From NCBI RefSeq assembly GCF_027158205.1, contig NZ_JAPVLU010000021.1, positions 50,972 to 114,971 of the forward strand: DNA of 64,000 bases. The letters are read 5' to 3'. This document shows, piece by piece, positions 9,193 to 17,212 of the stretch. A model generated the notes under the pieces. The model saw nothing but the letters and a program-made list of their open reading frames with translations. It was not told where the DNA came from and made no database searches. This DNA comes from Streptomyces sp. H39-S7 (GTDB lineage Bacteria > Actinomycetota > Actinomycetes > Streptomycetales > Streptomycetaceae). A program made the translations under genes and the position numbers. Positions within the stretch are counted from its first letter, which is position 1. The number at the start of each line of letters is the position of its first letter.

Positions 9193-9240
9193 GGACCCCA
9201 TGACGTTAGGAAACTTTCCTAACTACTAGCTCTGGGGTCC
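9193..9240 (+). promoter_or_regulatory. Nested operator upstream of the secreted beta-helix gene
   Basis: A perfect 19-base palindrome, GTTAGGAAACTTTCCTAAC (9205-9223), is itself enclosed by GGACCCCA (9193-9200) and its complement TGGGGTCC (9233-9240). The core resembles, from memory, operators of ROK-family repressors such as CsnR that control secreted polysaccharide hydrolases in Streptomyces. It sits 65-83 bases before the beta-helix gene. Confidence 0.7.
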
Positions 9241-9243
9241 CCC

Positions 9244-9288
9244 ATGACCACCATCCCCGCTCCCCCCACTCCTCCGGAGACGCCCTGA
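9244..9288 (+). other. Short upstream ORF coupled to the beta-helix gene
   Basis: ATG 9244 opens a 14-codon frame (MTTIPAPPTPPETP) whose TGA overlaps the ATG of the next gene as TGATG. It has no clear ribosome site of its own and may be translated from a nearly leaderless transcript. It may simply be chance; the coupling geometry is why it is listed. Confidence 0.35.
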
Positions 9289-10355
9289 TGCCCGAACCCC
9301 GCACCGCAGCCTCCCGGACCACGACCGCCCGCGCGTTCGGCAGTCACCGGCGGCGCACCCGCCGACGCCTGGTGGCCGCCTCACTGGTCGCCGCGGCAGC
9401 CGGAGGCGCCGCTTTCGCGGCCACGCTGCCAGGTTCCGCCTCGGCCGCCGTCGCCACCCGGACCGTCAACGTCTCCTCCGCCGCACAGCTCACCGCGGCG
9501 CTGGCCGATGCCAGGCCGGGCGACACCATCAAGCTCGCCAACGGCACGTACAAGGGCCAGTTCAAAGCCACCGCCGACGGCACCTCGTCCTCCCCGATCA
9601 CTCTGACCGGCGCCAGCGGGGCCGTGCTGACCTCCGGCGGCGGCAACGGTTACGGCCTGTGGCTCAGTACCGCGCCCCGCTGGAACATCAAGGGCATCAC
9701 CGTGGCCGGCAGCAACAAGGGCATCGTCATGGACGCCTCGCCGTATGTCACCATCGACGGCGCGACCGTCCGTGACATCGGATACGAGGGCGTGCACTTC
9801 CGCTCCGGCAGCGACCACGGAGTCATCAAGAACTCCTCGGTCCACGACACCGGCACCACACACCCGAACTACGGCGAGGGCGTCTACATCGGCTCCGCGA
9901 ACAGCAATTGGGACCAGTACGCCGGCCCCACCGGCGTGGACGCCTCCGATTACGTCCAAGTCCTCAACAACACCATCGGCCCCAACGTCGCCGCGGAGGG
10001 CATCGATATCAAGGAAGGCACCAAGGGCGGTCTCGTCCGCGGCAACACCCTCGACGGCACCGGGGAGAAGAACCAGAACTCCGGCGACTCCACCATCGAC
10101 GTCAAGGGCGACAAGTACGTCATCGACGGCAACACCGTCACCCACCCGTACACCGACGGGTTCCAGGTCCACAACGTCTATGACCCCTACGGCTGCGGAA
10201 ACACCTTCACCGGCAACAAGTTCACCCTCGGCTCCGCTCCCGGCTACGGCATCAACGTGACCGACAACAGCGGCTGTGCCCTCAAGAACACCGTCGCCTC
10301 GTCCAACACGTCGAGCGGCGGAAAGGGCCTGACGAACATCCCCGTCGTCAACTGA
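9288..10355 (+). CDS. Secreted right-handed parallel beta-helix protein (pectate lyase-like)
   Basis: A 355-residue exported protein. An Arg-rich N-terminus (RRRTRRRLVAASL) and hydrophobic segment form a signal peptide ending near ASAAVA (about residue 45). The mature part has the repeated short-strand pattern of parallel beta-helices, for example LANGTYKGQF, ITLTGASGAVL, IKGITVAGSNKGI and VTIDGATVRDIG, as in polysaccharide lyase families 1, 6 and 9 and their relatives. I cannot assign a family or substrate from the catalytic residues. Two Cys (in YGCGN and SGCAL) may form a disulphide. The palindromic operator upstream suggests carbohydrate-responsive control. GGAG lies 9 bases before ATG 9288. 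Confidence 0.82.
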   Translation: MPEPRTAASRTTTARAFGSHRRRTRRRLVAASLVAAAAGGAAFAATLPGSASAAVATRTVNVSSAAQLTAALADARPGDTIKLANGTYKGQFKATADGTSSSPITLTGASGAVLTSGGGNGYGLWLSTAPRWNIKGITVAGSNKGIVMDASPYVTIDGATVRDIGYEGVHFRSGSDHGVIKNSSVHDTGTTHPNYGEGVYIGSANSNWDQYAGPTGVDASDYVQVLNNTIGPNVAAEGIDIKEGTKGGLVRGNTLDGTGEKNQNSGDSTIDVKGDKYVIDGNTVTHPYTDGFQVHNVYDPYGCGNTFTGNKFTLGSAPGYGINVTDNSGCALKNTVASSNTSSGGKGLTNIPVVN

Positions 10356-10382
10356 CGCGGGCCGGTCCCCCGGCCGGCCCAA

Positions 10383-10438
10383 CCGAACCCCGACTCCGGT
10401 TCCCCCGCCCAGGGGGGCGGCCGCGAGCCGGGGTTCGG
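10383..10438. terminator. Bidirectional terminator hairpin
   Basis: CCGAACCCCG (10383-10392) pairs with CGGGGTTCGG (10429-10438), and a smaller CCCCC/GGGGG hairpin lies inside. It separates the convergent beta-helix and DUF427 genes. Confidence 0.65.
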
Positions 10439-10453
10439 CGCGTCACGCGAAGG

Positions 10454-10786
10454 TCAGGCCGCCGTGACGACCTCGGTGTCGTAGAAGCAGAAGTGGTCCT
10501 TGATCGCGGCCACGTCGTCCTTCGGCTCGTGGTACGCCCAGACCAGGTCGGCCGCGCCGGGCACCGACCAGTACGAGGCGTCCCCCTTGAACGGGCAGTG
10601 CGTGGTGGTGTCCGAAGCGACGAGCAGCTCCGTGCGCACATCCTCCGGCGGCAGGTAGTAGCGCACCGGACAGCCCGTCTCGCGCAGCTCCAGCGGCCGG
10701 CTGCTCTCCGCCAGGAGCTGTCCGTCGCGCACGACCCGTACCGCGGTCGTGCCCTCTTCGATGGTGATGCGGTGTCCATTCGTCAT
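10454..10786 (-). CDS. DUF427 domain protein
   Basis: A protein of about 110 residues covering one DUF427 domain. The characteristic stretches YYLPPEDV, HCPFKGDASYWSV and VWAYHEPKDD are present. The function of the family is not established; the conserved His/Cys/Lys/Trp cluster suggests a small enzyme or binding protein. The start is uncertain: ATG 10786 matches the usual family N-terminus (MTNGHRITIEEG), GTG 10792 would add two residues, and a longer frame up to 10867 would run into the MFS gene. No good ribosome site is visible for any of these. Confidence 0.8.
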   Translation of the reverse strand: MTNGHRITIEEGTTAVRVVRDGQLLAESSRPLELRETGCPVRYYLPPEDVRTELLVASDTTTHCPFKGDASYWSVPGAADLVWAYHEPKDDVAAIKDHFCFYDTEVVTAA

Positions 10787-10844
10787 ATCCACTGCAGCGC
10801 CGGGAGACCGTCGGTTCTTCCCCCCGCGGCCGATCCCCGGCGCG

Positions 10845-12101
10845 TCATTGCGCCCGGGTTCCGTCACGGAGTGCCGGACGGGTCGTCGAGATCCCCTCCG
10901 CCGGCGCGGATTCCCGGGCGGCGAGCACCCGGGCGACCAGGATCTGCCCCGCGGCCAGCGCGAGGGAGGTGGCTGCCAGTCCCGACCACAGGAACGCCGG
11001 GCCCGCGTGTTCGAGGATCTGGGTGCCGGCGATCGGCGCGGCGACGCCGGCGAAGCCCCAACTGATCCCGTACACGGCCAGGTAGCGGCCGGTGCCGCCG
11101 GGCGGCGCCAGGTCCGCGACGAGTGCGTAGGACCGTCCGAGTATCACCAGATCGCCCAGGCTCCAGACGACGGTCGCGACCAGCGAGCCCGTCAGGGTGT
11201 GCGCCGCCGCGTAGCCGGCCAGGCCGGCCGCGAGCACGACGTGGCCGAGCGCGAGCGCCGCGGGCGCCGACAGCTCCGCCAGGCGCCGCAGACGCAGCAG
11301 GGGCTGGGCGACGACGATCGTCAGGGCCGAGACCGTGAAGAGCACGCCCGCGTCCGCCGGTCGCATCCCGCGGCGCGCCAGGGACAGCGGAAGCGCCATC
11401 ATCACCTGCAGATAGACCAGGGCGGAGACGGTGCCGCAACCGAGCAGGAGCAGCAGGGTGCGATCACGCCACGGCTTGATGCCGACGGAACGTTCGGAGG
11501 CGCGGAGGACCGTGGGATCACGTCGAAGCGGGCGGTCGCCGGGCAGCACGAGCCGGATGATGACCGCGCAGGCCAGGCAGCTCAGGGCGTCGGCGACGAA
11601 CAGCCAGCGCAGGTCCCACCGCCCCAGGCCCGTCGCGATCAGTCCGGCGCCCATGCCGCCGACGGCGAGGGCGGCGTTCAGCAGGCTGTAGGCGCGGACC
11701 CGGTCGGCGGGTCCCACGCAGTCGGCGATCATCGCCTGGCTCGGCGGTTCGTACAGTTCGAAGACGAGTCCGAGCAGCACGGCGAAGATCGCGACCGCCG
11801 TCAGGGACTGTGCCGCCGCGATCCCGAGCTGGGCGACGGCGCAGCCGGTCAGGCCGAGGACGATGGTGCGGCGCCGCCCGAGGTGGTCCGCCAGGCGGCC
11901 TCCCGCCAGGCGCGACGGGATTGTCGCGAGCCCGAAGGCGGCCGAGACCAGCCCGGCGGTGGCGACGCTCGCCCCGAAATCGGTGCTGATCAGGACGGCG
12001 AGGAAGGACAGGGAGAAGGCCCCGAGCCGGTTGATCGCCCGGGCTGCGAGCAGCAGCCAGACGGTGCGGGGCAGTCGGCCGCCGCGCGCCTTGGGTCCCA
12101 T
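10845..12101 (-). CDS. Major facilitator superfamily transporter
   Basis: A protein of about 418 residues with 12 predicted membrane segments and the MFS signature GGRLADHLGRRRTIV in the first inner loop. The overall type resembles drug or metabolite exporters of the MDR/arabinose-efflux group; the substrate is unknown. I prefer ATG 12101 (GGGA six bases before) over GTG 12113, whose ribosome site would be too close. It is divergent from the CGNR regulator gene across about 80 bases that contain TCACTG/CAGTGA repeats, so the regulator probably controls it. Confidence 0.85.
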   Translation of the reverse strand: MGPKARGGRLPRTVWLLLAARAINRLGAFSLSFLAVLISTDFGASVATAGLVSAAFGLATIPSRLAGGRLADHLGRRRTIVLGLTGCAVAQLGIAAAQSLTAVAIFAVLLGLVFELYEPPSQAMIADCVGPADRVRAYSLLNAALAVGGMGAGLIATGLGRWDLRWLFVADALSCLACAVIIRLVLPGDRPLRRDPTVLRASERSVGIKPWRDRTLLLLLGCGTVSALVYLQVMMALPLSLARRGMRPADAGVLFTVSALTIVVAQPLLRLRRLAELSAPAALALGHVVLAAGLAGYAAAHTLTGSLVATVVWSLGDLVILGRSYALVADLAPPGGTGRYLAVYGISWGFAGVAAPIAGTQILEHAGPAFLWSGLAATSLALAAGQILVARVLAARESAPAEGISTTRPALRDGTRAQ

Positions 12102-12119
12102 GCCCGATCCCACTTCCTA

Positions 12120-12147
12120 TCACTGGTGAATCGACTATCGTCAGTGA
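12120..12147. promoter_or_regulatory. Divided inverted repeat between MFS and CGNR genes
   Basis: TCACTG (12120-12125) and CAGTGA (12142-12147) have centres 22 bases apart, two helical turns, in the shared divergent promoter region. A plausible operator for the CGNR regulator. Confidence 0.4.
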
Positions 12148-12179
12148 CGGACGTTAAACCGGAAGAGGTAACTGGTCAA

Positions 12180-12758
12180 GTGCTATTCGACAGTCACATG
12201 GCGGCACTGCTCGACGCGTGCGTTGCGCTCGTCAACGCGCTGACCGACGGCGACGCGCGCGGCAAACCGTTCACCGCACCGGCGGGCGCCGACCTCCCCG
12301 CCGCCGTCCATACCGCACTGCCCTCCCCCGGCGCGCGCTCCGGCACGATCGAACCGGCGGCGGCCGCCCACCTGGCCGAGACGGCGCGGAGACTGCGGGA
12401 GGTCTTCGAGGCGGTGGCCGGCGACCGCATGGACGACGCGGTCACGGTCCTGAACGAGCTGCTCCGCTCGAACGGCGCCCGCCCGCAGCTGGACCGGGTC
12501 GAGGGCGAGCCCTGGCAGGTCCACTTCCACGGCGCGGACGACTCGCTGGCGGTGGGGTGGAGCGCGGGTTGTGCGACCGGCCTGGCCATGGTGATCGGCG
12601 GTGACCTCGCCGGCCGCCTCGGCATCTGCCAGGCGGCCCGGTGCGATCGGGTCTATGTCGACACCTCACGCAACGCCGCCCGCCAGTTCTGCTCGACGGC
12701 ATGCCAGAACCGCTCCAAGGCTGCCGCGTTCCGTGCGCGCCGCGCCACGAAGCCGTGA
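12180..12758 (+). CDS. CGNR zinc-finger transcriptional regulator
   Basis: A protein of about 192 residues. The N-terminal part (LLDACVALVNALTDG) matches the ABATE domain that precedes CGNR fingers, and the C-terminus carries the finger itself: Cys in ICQAARCDRVYVD and in QFCSTACQNR, where the usual CGNR reads CQNR. These proteins are thought to be ligand-sensing DNA-binding regulators. I chose GTG 12180 because its N-terminus fits the family and GGAAGAGGT lies about 10 bases upstream; GTG 12144 is an in-frame alternative inside the candidate operator. It is divergent from the MFS exporter, its likely target. Confidence 0.8.
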   Translation: MLFDSHMAALLDACVALVNALTDGDARGKPFTAPAGADLPAAVHTALPSPGARSGTIEPAAAAHLAETARRLREVFEAVAGDRMDDAVTVLNELLRSNGARPQLDRVEGEPWQVHFHGADDSLAVGWSAGCATGLAMVIGGDLAGRLGICQAARCDRVYVDTSRNAARQFCSTACQNRSKAAAFRARRATKP

Positions 12759-12844
12759 GCCCTGAGCCCCGAGTGAGCGCTGAGCCGTGACCTCGCTCCG
12801 GGCCCGGAGCCGGCCCGGCACACAGGTGCCGCCGGCGCGTGCAC

Positions 12845-12870
12845 CCGGCCGAGGCACGTTCCTCGGCCGG
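12845..12870 (+). terminator. Terminator hairpin after the CGNR gene
   Basis: CCGGCCGAGG (12845-12854) and CCTCGGCCGG (12861-12870) form a 10-bp stem with a 6-base loop, 86 bases after the CGNR stop. Confidence 0.55.
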
Positions 12871-12967
12871 ATGGAGCACCGTGAAGGGCGCGGCCGGACG
12901 CGTCATCCGAAGCTGGGCACGTGACTGCGAGGTTCGACCCGCGCCACGCTCCCCGGGAGGTACGCAC

Positions 12968-14152
12968 GTGCTGTCACGATCGTCCGGACGCCGCCACACC
13001 CGACGCCTGATGCCGTTCGCCGTGGTGATCGCCGCCGCGGCAGCCGGCGGGCTCGTCCAGCCCGCGCACGCCGGGGACCAGGCCCGTCCCGACCCGGACC
13101 AGGCGCTGCGGCGCGGCCTCCAGCAGCTGGTCGACACCGCGGGCGGGCCGCCCGGAGTGATCGCCGTGCTCAAGCGCGGCAACCGGACCGAGGTGTACCG
13201 GGCCGGTGTCGCCGACGTCGAGACCGGCGGCCCCCTGCACGCGACCGACCACATGCGGCTCGCCAGCGTCTCCAAGGCGTACAGCGGGGCCGTCGCCCTG
13301 CGACTGGTGGACCGGGGGCGGCTCAAGCTCGACACCACGATCGGCGAGCGGCTTCCCGCACTACCCGCCGCCTGGTGCAAGGTGACACTCCGCCAGTTGC
13401 TGAACCACACCAGCGGACTTCCCGACTTCACCGGCTCCGCCGAGTTCCGGCGGATCCTGACCGAGGACCCGCACCACGTCTTCGACTCGCGGAAGCTGCT
13501 CGACTTCGTCGCCGACAAGCCGCTGGTCTTCCCCGCGGGCACGCGGTACCAGTACTCCAACTCCGACAACATCGCCGTCGCGCTGATGGCCGAGGCGGCG
13601 ACGGGCCGGCGCTACGAGGACCTCCTGAAGGAGCTGGTCTACCAGCCGCTGAACCTGCGGCAGACCAGCCTCCCGCAGGGTTTCCGGCTCCCCCGGCCCT
13701 ACCTGCACGGCTACGCGGCCGACCCGCCCGCCCCGCCCGAGGACGTCACCGAGCTCTTCGGCTCCTCCGGCGTGTGGGCCTCCGGCGCCGTCGTGGCGAC
13801 ACCGAACGACCTCACCGCGTTCATCCGCGGCTACGCCGGCGGCAGCCTCGTGTCGCCGCAGACCCGCAAGCAGCAGCTGACCTTCGTCCCCGGCGGAGCG
13901 TCGGAACCCGCCGGCCCGGGCGTCAACGCGGCGGGTCTGGCGATCTTCCGCTACACCACCCGCTGCGGAGTGCTCTACGGCCACACCGGAAACACCGCCG
14001 GCTACACCCAGCTGGCCGCCGCGACACCGGACGGCAAACGATCCCTGACCTTTTCCGTCACCACTCAGATCAGCAAGAGCATGAAACCCGCGCTGCTCGC
14101 CCAGGTCCGCGACATCCAGGAGGACTTCGCCTGCGCCCTGCTGCGCCCCTGA
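12968..14152 (+). CDS. Secreted serine hydrolase (D-alanyl-D-alanine carboxypeptidase/class C beta-lactamase fold)
   Basis: A protein of about 394 residues with a signal peptide (RRHTRRLMPFAVVIAAAAAG, ending near PAHAGD at about 36). The three serine-DD-peptidase motifs are present: Ser100-x-x-Lys103 (SVSK), Tyr196-Ser-Asn198 (YSN) and His339-Thr-Gly341 (HTG). The family includes the Streptomyces R61 DD-peptidase, which uses the same HTG motif, so D,D-carboxypeptidase or D-stereospecific peptidase activity is likely. GTG 12968 is chosen because GGGAGG lies 7 bases upstream; the frame is open further upstream but the extension would bury the signal peptide. Confidence 0.87.
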   Translation: MLSRSSGRRHTRRLMPFAVVIAAAAAGGLVQPAHAGDQARPDPDQALRRGLQQLVDTAGGPPGVIAVLKRGNRTEVYRAGVADVETGGPLHATDHMRLASVSKAYSGAVALRLVDRGRLKLDTTIGERLPALPAAWCKVTLRQLLNHTSGLPDFTGSAEFRRILTEDPHHVFDSRKLLDFVADKPLVFPAGTRYQYSNSDNIAVALMAEAATGRRYEDLLKELVYQPLNLRQTSLPQGFRLPRPYLHGYAADPPAPPEDVTELFGSSGVWASGAVVATPNDLTAFIRGYAGGSLVSPQTRKQQLTFVPGGASEPAGPGVNAAGLAIFRYTTRCGVLYGHTGNTAGYTQLAAATPDGKRSLTFSVTTQISKSMKPALLAQVRDIQEDFACALLRP

Positions 14153-14193
14153 GCTCTCGCGGACCCGCCGTACCCGCCGTGGCCCGACGTTCC

Positions 14194-15150
14194 TCAGCCG
14201 GCGCGGAAGGCCCGGCGATACGCCGTCGGTGAGACGCCGATCGTGGTGGCGAGGTGCTGGCGGAGCGAGACCGCGGTGCCGAAACCCGCGTGGGCGGCGA
14301 CCTGGTCGACCGGCAGGTCGGTGGTCTCCAGCAGCCGTCGGGCGTGGCCGACGCGCTGTTGGAGGAGCCACTGGCCCGGCGGCATGCCCACCTCGTCGCG
14401 GAAGCGCCGGCAGAACGTCCGGACGCTCATGCGGGCGTGCGCCGCCAACTCGGCCAGGGGGACGGGGCGGTGCAGCTGGCCCAGGGCCCAGTCACGGGTC
14501 GCCGCGGTGGTGGCGGCCGAGGGCTCCGGGATCGGGCGCTCGATGTACTGGGCCTGACCGCCCTCCCGCCAGGGAGGCACCACGCACAGCCGGGCCACCT
14601 GGTTGGCGACTTCGCTGCCGTGGTCGCGGCGCACCAGATGCAGGCAGAGGTCGATCCCGGCGGCGACACCGGCCGCCGTGAGCACCTGCCCGTCGTCGAC
14701 GAACAGCACGTTCGCGTCGACCTGGATCAGCGGGAACGTCCGCTGGAAGTGCTCCGCCTCGCTCCAGTGGGTCGTCGCGGGACGGCCGTCGAGCAGACCT
14801 GCCGCGGCCAGCACATAGGAGGCGGTACAGATCGAGACGATGCGCACGGCGGACGGCAGAAGGGCGAGCGCTCCGGCCAACGCGTCGGGCAGCCAGTCCC
14901 GTTCCTCGTCGGGGCCGCAGGCGAAGGGCGGGATGACCAGCGTGTCGGCGCTCCGCAGCGCCTCGCTCCCGTGGGCCACCGTGACGGCGAAGTCGGCGCT
15001 GGTGGTGACAGGTCGCCCGTCCAGGCTGCACGTGACCACCTCGTACAGCGCCTCGCCGTCACGCCCCACGGCGGTGCCGAAGATCCGCGCAGGAATGCTC
15101 AGTTCGAAGGGATAGACGCCTTCCAGGGCCAGGACCACGACTCGGTGCAT
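14194..15150 (-). CDS. GlxA-type AraC family regulator with DJ-1/PfpI domain
   Basis: A 318-residue protein with two parts. Residues 1-190 are a DJ-1/PfpI-like fold (MHRVVVLALEGVYPFEL) with Cys108 in VSICTASYVLA at the nucleophile elbow. Residues about 210-318 are an AraC DNA-binding domain with two helix-turn-helix units (ELAAHARMSVRTFCRRFRDEVG and VDQVAAHAGFGTAVSLRQH). Regulators of this build, such as GlxA and FtrA, control small metabolic or antibiotic-linked genes. It is divergent from the MDR oxidoreductase gene 100 bases away, which is its most likely target. Confidence 0.87.
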   Translation of the reverse strand: MHRVVVLALEGVYPFELSIPARIFGTAVGRDGEALYEVVTCSLDGRPVTTSADFAVTVAHGSEALRSADTLVIPPFACGPDEERDWLPDALAGALALLPSAVRIVSICTASYVLAAAGLLDGRPATTHWSEAEHFQRTFPLIQVDANVLFVDDGQVLTAAGVAAGIDLCLHLVRRDHGSEVANQVARLCVVPPWREGGQAQYIERPIPEPSAATTAATRDWALGQLHRPVPLAELAAHARMSVRTFCRRFRDEVGMPPGQWLLQQRVGHARRLLETTDLPVDQVAAHAGFGTAVSLRQHLATTIGVSPTAYRRAFRAG

Positions 15151-15254
15151 GGCAAGATTCTTTCAGATGCTGGCCATCTTGCCACTCGTTCTCCCGTGCG
15201 CGATACGGAAACCTTGATCCCAACGGGCTGCAGGGGCCCGGCGGAACAGGGGGA

Positions 15255-16193
15255 ATGACGATGCGCGCGATCGGCCAGGACGGCTTCGGCGGGCCCGAGG
15301 TACTGAAGGTCGTCGAGGTGGAGCGGCCCGAGCCCGGACCGGCCGAAGTGCTGGTGCGGGTGCACGCGGCCGGGGTCAACCCGACCGACTCCTGGCACCG
15401 GGCCACCGGTGGCCTCGCGGGTATCGCGATCCGGCTCGGCTGGGACGTCTCGGGGGTCGTCGAGACGGTCGGACTCGGGGTCACCACACTCGCCCCCGGC
15501 GACGAGGTGTTCGGGATGCCACGCCACCCGCTCCCGGCGGGCACCTACGCGGAGTACGTCGTCTCCCCGGCCCGGCACCTGGTCCGCAAGCCCGCCGGAC
15601 TGACCCACGCGCAGGCCGCCGCCCTGCCGCTGGCCGCGCTCACCGCCTGGCAGGCGCTGGTGGACGTCGCGGACGTGCGTGCCGGCCAACGCGTACTGAT
15701 CCACGCGGCGGCGGGCGGTGTCGGCCACCTCGCCGTCCAGATCGCCAAGGCCCGCGGCGCGCACGTCATCGGCACCGCCCGCTCGGCGAAACACGCCTTC
15801 CTGCGCGGCCTCGGCGCCGACGAACTGATCGACTACACCCAGGCCGACTTCGAGACCGCCGTCGAGCCGGTCGACGTGGTCATCGACACGATCGGCGGGG
15901 AGTACGGGCCCCGTTCGCTGCGCACCCTGCGCGCGGGCGGCATCCTGGTCGCCCTCGCCTCCCCGGCCGAGACCTACCTCGCCGACCTGGCCCGTCCACT
16001 CGGGCTGCGCGCGGCCTTCATGGTCGTCGAAGCCGACCAGGCGGGCCTGCGGGAGATCGCCGCCCTCGTCGAAGCGGGCCTGCTGCGCCCCGAGATCGAC
16101 ACGGTGCTCCCCCTCGAACACGCCGCCAAGGCCCACGAGCTCGGCGACGGCCGCCGCGCCACGGGCAAGATCGTCCTCTCCGTCACCGACTGA
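15255..16193 (+). CDS. NADP-dependent MDR oxidoreductase (quinone oxidoreductase-like)
   Basis: A 312-residue zinc-free medium-chain dehydrogenase. The N-terminal FGGPEVLKVVEVERPEP and the Rossmann motif AAAGGVGHLA (151-160) are typical of QOR/zeta-crystallin-like NADPH quinone reductases. No zinc-ligand cysteines are present. A GGGGGA purine tract directly precedes ATG 15255; ATG 15261 is a shorter alternative. It is about half identical by eye to the MDR protein encoded at 17213-18136, and both have an AraC-type regulator next to them. The substrate is unknown. Confidence 0.87.
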   Translation: MTMRAIGQDGFGGPEVLKVVEVERPEPGPAEVLVRVHAAGVNPTDSWHRATGGLAGIAIRLGWDVSGVVETVGLGVTTLAPGDEVFGMPRHPLPAGTYAEYVVSPARHLVRKPAGLTHAQAAALPLAALTAWQALVDVADVRAGQRVLIHAAAGGVGHLAVQIAKARGAHVIGTARSAKHAFLRGLGADELIDYTQADFETAVEPVDVVIDTIGGEYGPRSLRTLRAGGILVALASPAETYLADLARPLGLRAAFMVVEADQAGLREIAALVEAGLLRPEIDTVLPLEHAAKAHELGDGRRATGKIVLSVTD

Positions 16194-16240
16194 CCCGCGG
16201 AAGGTCCTGCCGGCCGCCGCACCGGACCGAACACCCCCCG

Positions 16241-17179
16241 TCAGGCCGCCTTGGCCTGACGGCGGTAGCCACCCGGCGCCACGCCGAACTCGCGCTTGAA
16301 GGCCTTGGCGAAGGCGAACTCCGAACCGTAGCCGGTACGGGCGGCGACCGTCGTCAGGGGAGCGTCGGACTCGCGCAGCAGGCGGGCCGCCGCCGTCATG
16401 CGCCAGCGGGTCAGGTACGCCATAGGCGGTTCGCCCACCAGCGCGGCGAACCGCCGGGCGAAGGCGGCACGCGACAGCCCGGCCTGCTCGGCCAGCGACT
16501 CGACCGTCCACTGGGCGGCGGGGTCGGCGTGGATCGCCTCCAGGGCCGGCGCCACCGCCGAGTCGCCGAGCGCCGCGGCCCAGCCCCGCGCCGCCGCCGG
16601 CGGTTGATCGTCGAGCCACGCCCGCAGGATGTACAGGAGCAGCGAGTCGATCAGGGCGGGCACGATGCCGTCCGAGCCGATGCGTGGGTTCTCCAACTCG
16701 GAGCCGAGCAGTTGCACGGCGGCGGTCAGCTCCGGATGGCGGCCGTGCCGCGTCGCCAGGTGGATCACCTCGGGCAGCTGCCGCACCAGGGGGTGCGGGC
16801 GACCCTGGTCCAGGTGGTAGTTGCCGCACAGCAGGCTGGTCTCGGGGCCCTCGCCGCCGATCGTGACCGAACCGATCGGCGAACCGGCCCGGAACTGCTC
16901 CGCTCGGGACTCCTCCCCCGGTGTCGTCGGTTGGTCGGCGAGGATGTGGCCGCGTCCGTCCCGCAGGAAGACCACGTCGCCCGGGCTCAGCGGGATCGGC
17001 TTCAGGTGCGGCGCCTCCCCGTCGAGCGGCACCAGCCAGCAGGTCCCGTACAGCACCACATGGAACCCGGCGCCGGCGACCGGCGGCAGCCGCAGGCCCC
17101 AGGGGGCGCGGCCGTTGGTCCGCACGGACGCCGGCTGCCCGGTGCGCATCGAAGCCAGCGCCTCGGTGAGGATGTCCAT
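16241..17179 (-). CDS. AraC family regulator with N-terminal cupin domain
   Basis: A 312-residue protein. The N-terminal half is a cupin_6-type sensing domain (WGLRLPPVAGAGFHVVLYGTCWL). The C-terminal AraC domain carries VESLAEQAGLSRAAFARRFAALVG and PLTTVAARTGYGSEFAFAKAFKREFG. This architecture is common in actinobacterial regulators of oxidoreductases responding to small molecules. It lies immediately upstream of the MDR oxidoreductase gene on the same strand (about 30 bases before its stop codon side, with the MDR gene reading toward it), so the two could be co-regulated rather than a strict operon. Confidence 0.85.
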   Translation of the reverse strand: MDILTEALASMRTGQPASVRTNGRAPWGLRLPPVAGAGFHVVLYGTCWLVPLDGEAPHLKPIPLSPGDVVFLRDGRGHILADQPTTPGEESRAEQFRAGSPIGSVTIGGEGPETSLLCGNYHLDQGRPHPLVRQLPEVIHLATRHGRHPELTAAVQLLGSELENPRIGSDGIVPALIDSLLLYILRAWLDDQPPAAARGWAAALGDSAVAPALEAIHADPAAQWTVESLAEQAGLSRAAFARRFAALVGEPPMAYLTRWRMTAAARLLRESDAPLTTVAARTGYGSEFAFAKAFKREFGVAPGGYRRQAKAA

Positions 17180-17212
17180 CCGGACTCGCCCTTCCTGGTG
17201 CGGCCCGTGTGG

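Noticed and set aside
10749-12180. Long N-terminal extension of the CGNR frame
   Set aside because: It runs through the MFS gene in antisense; the ABATE-type start at 12180 is complete by itself.
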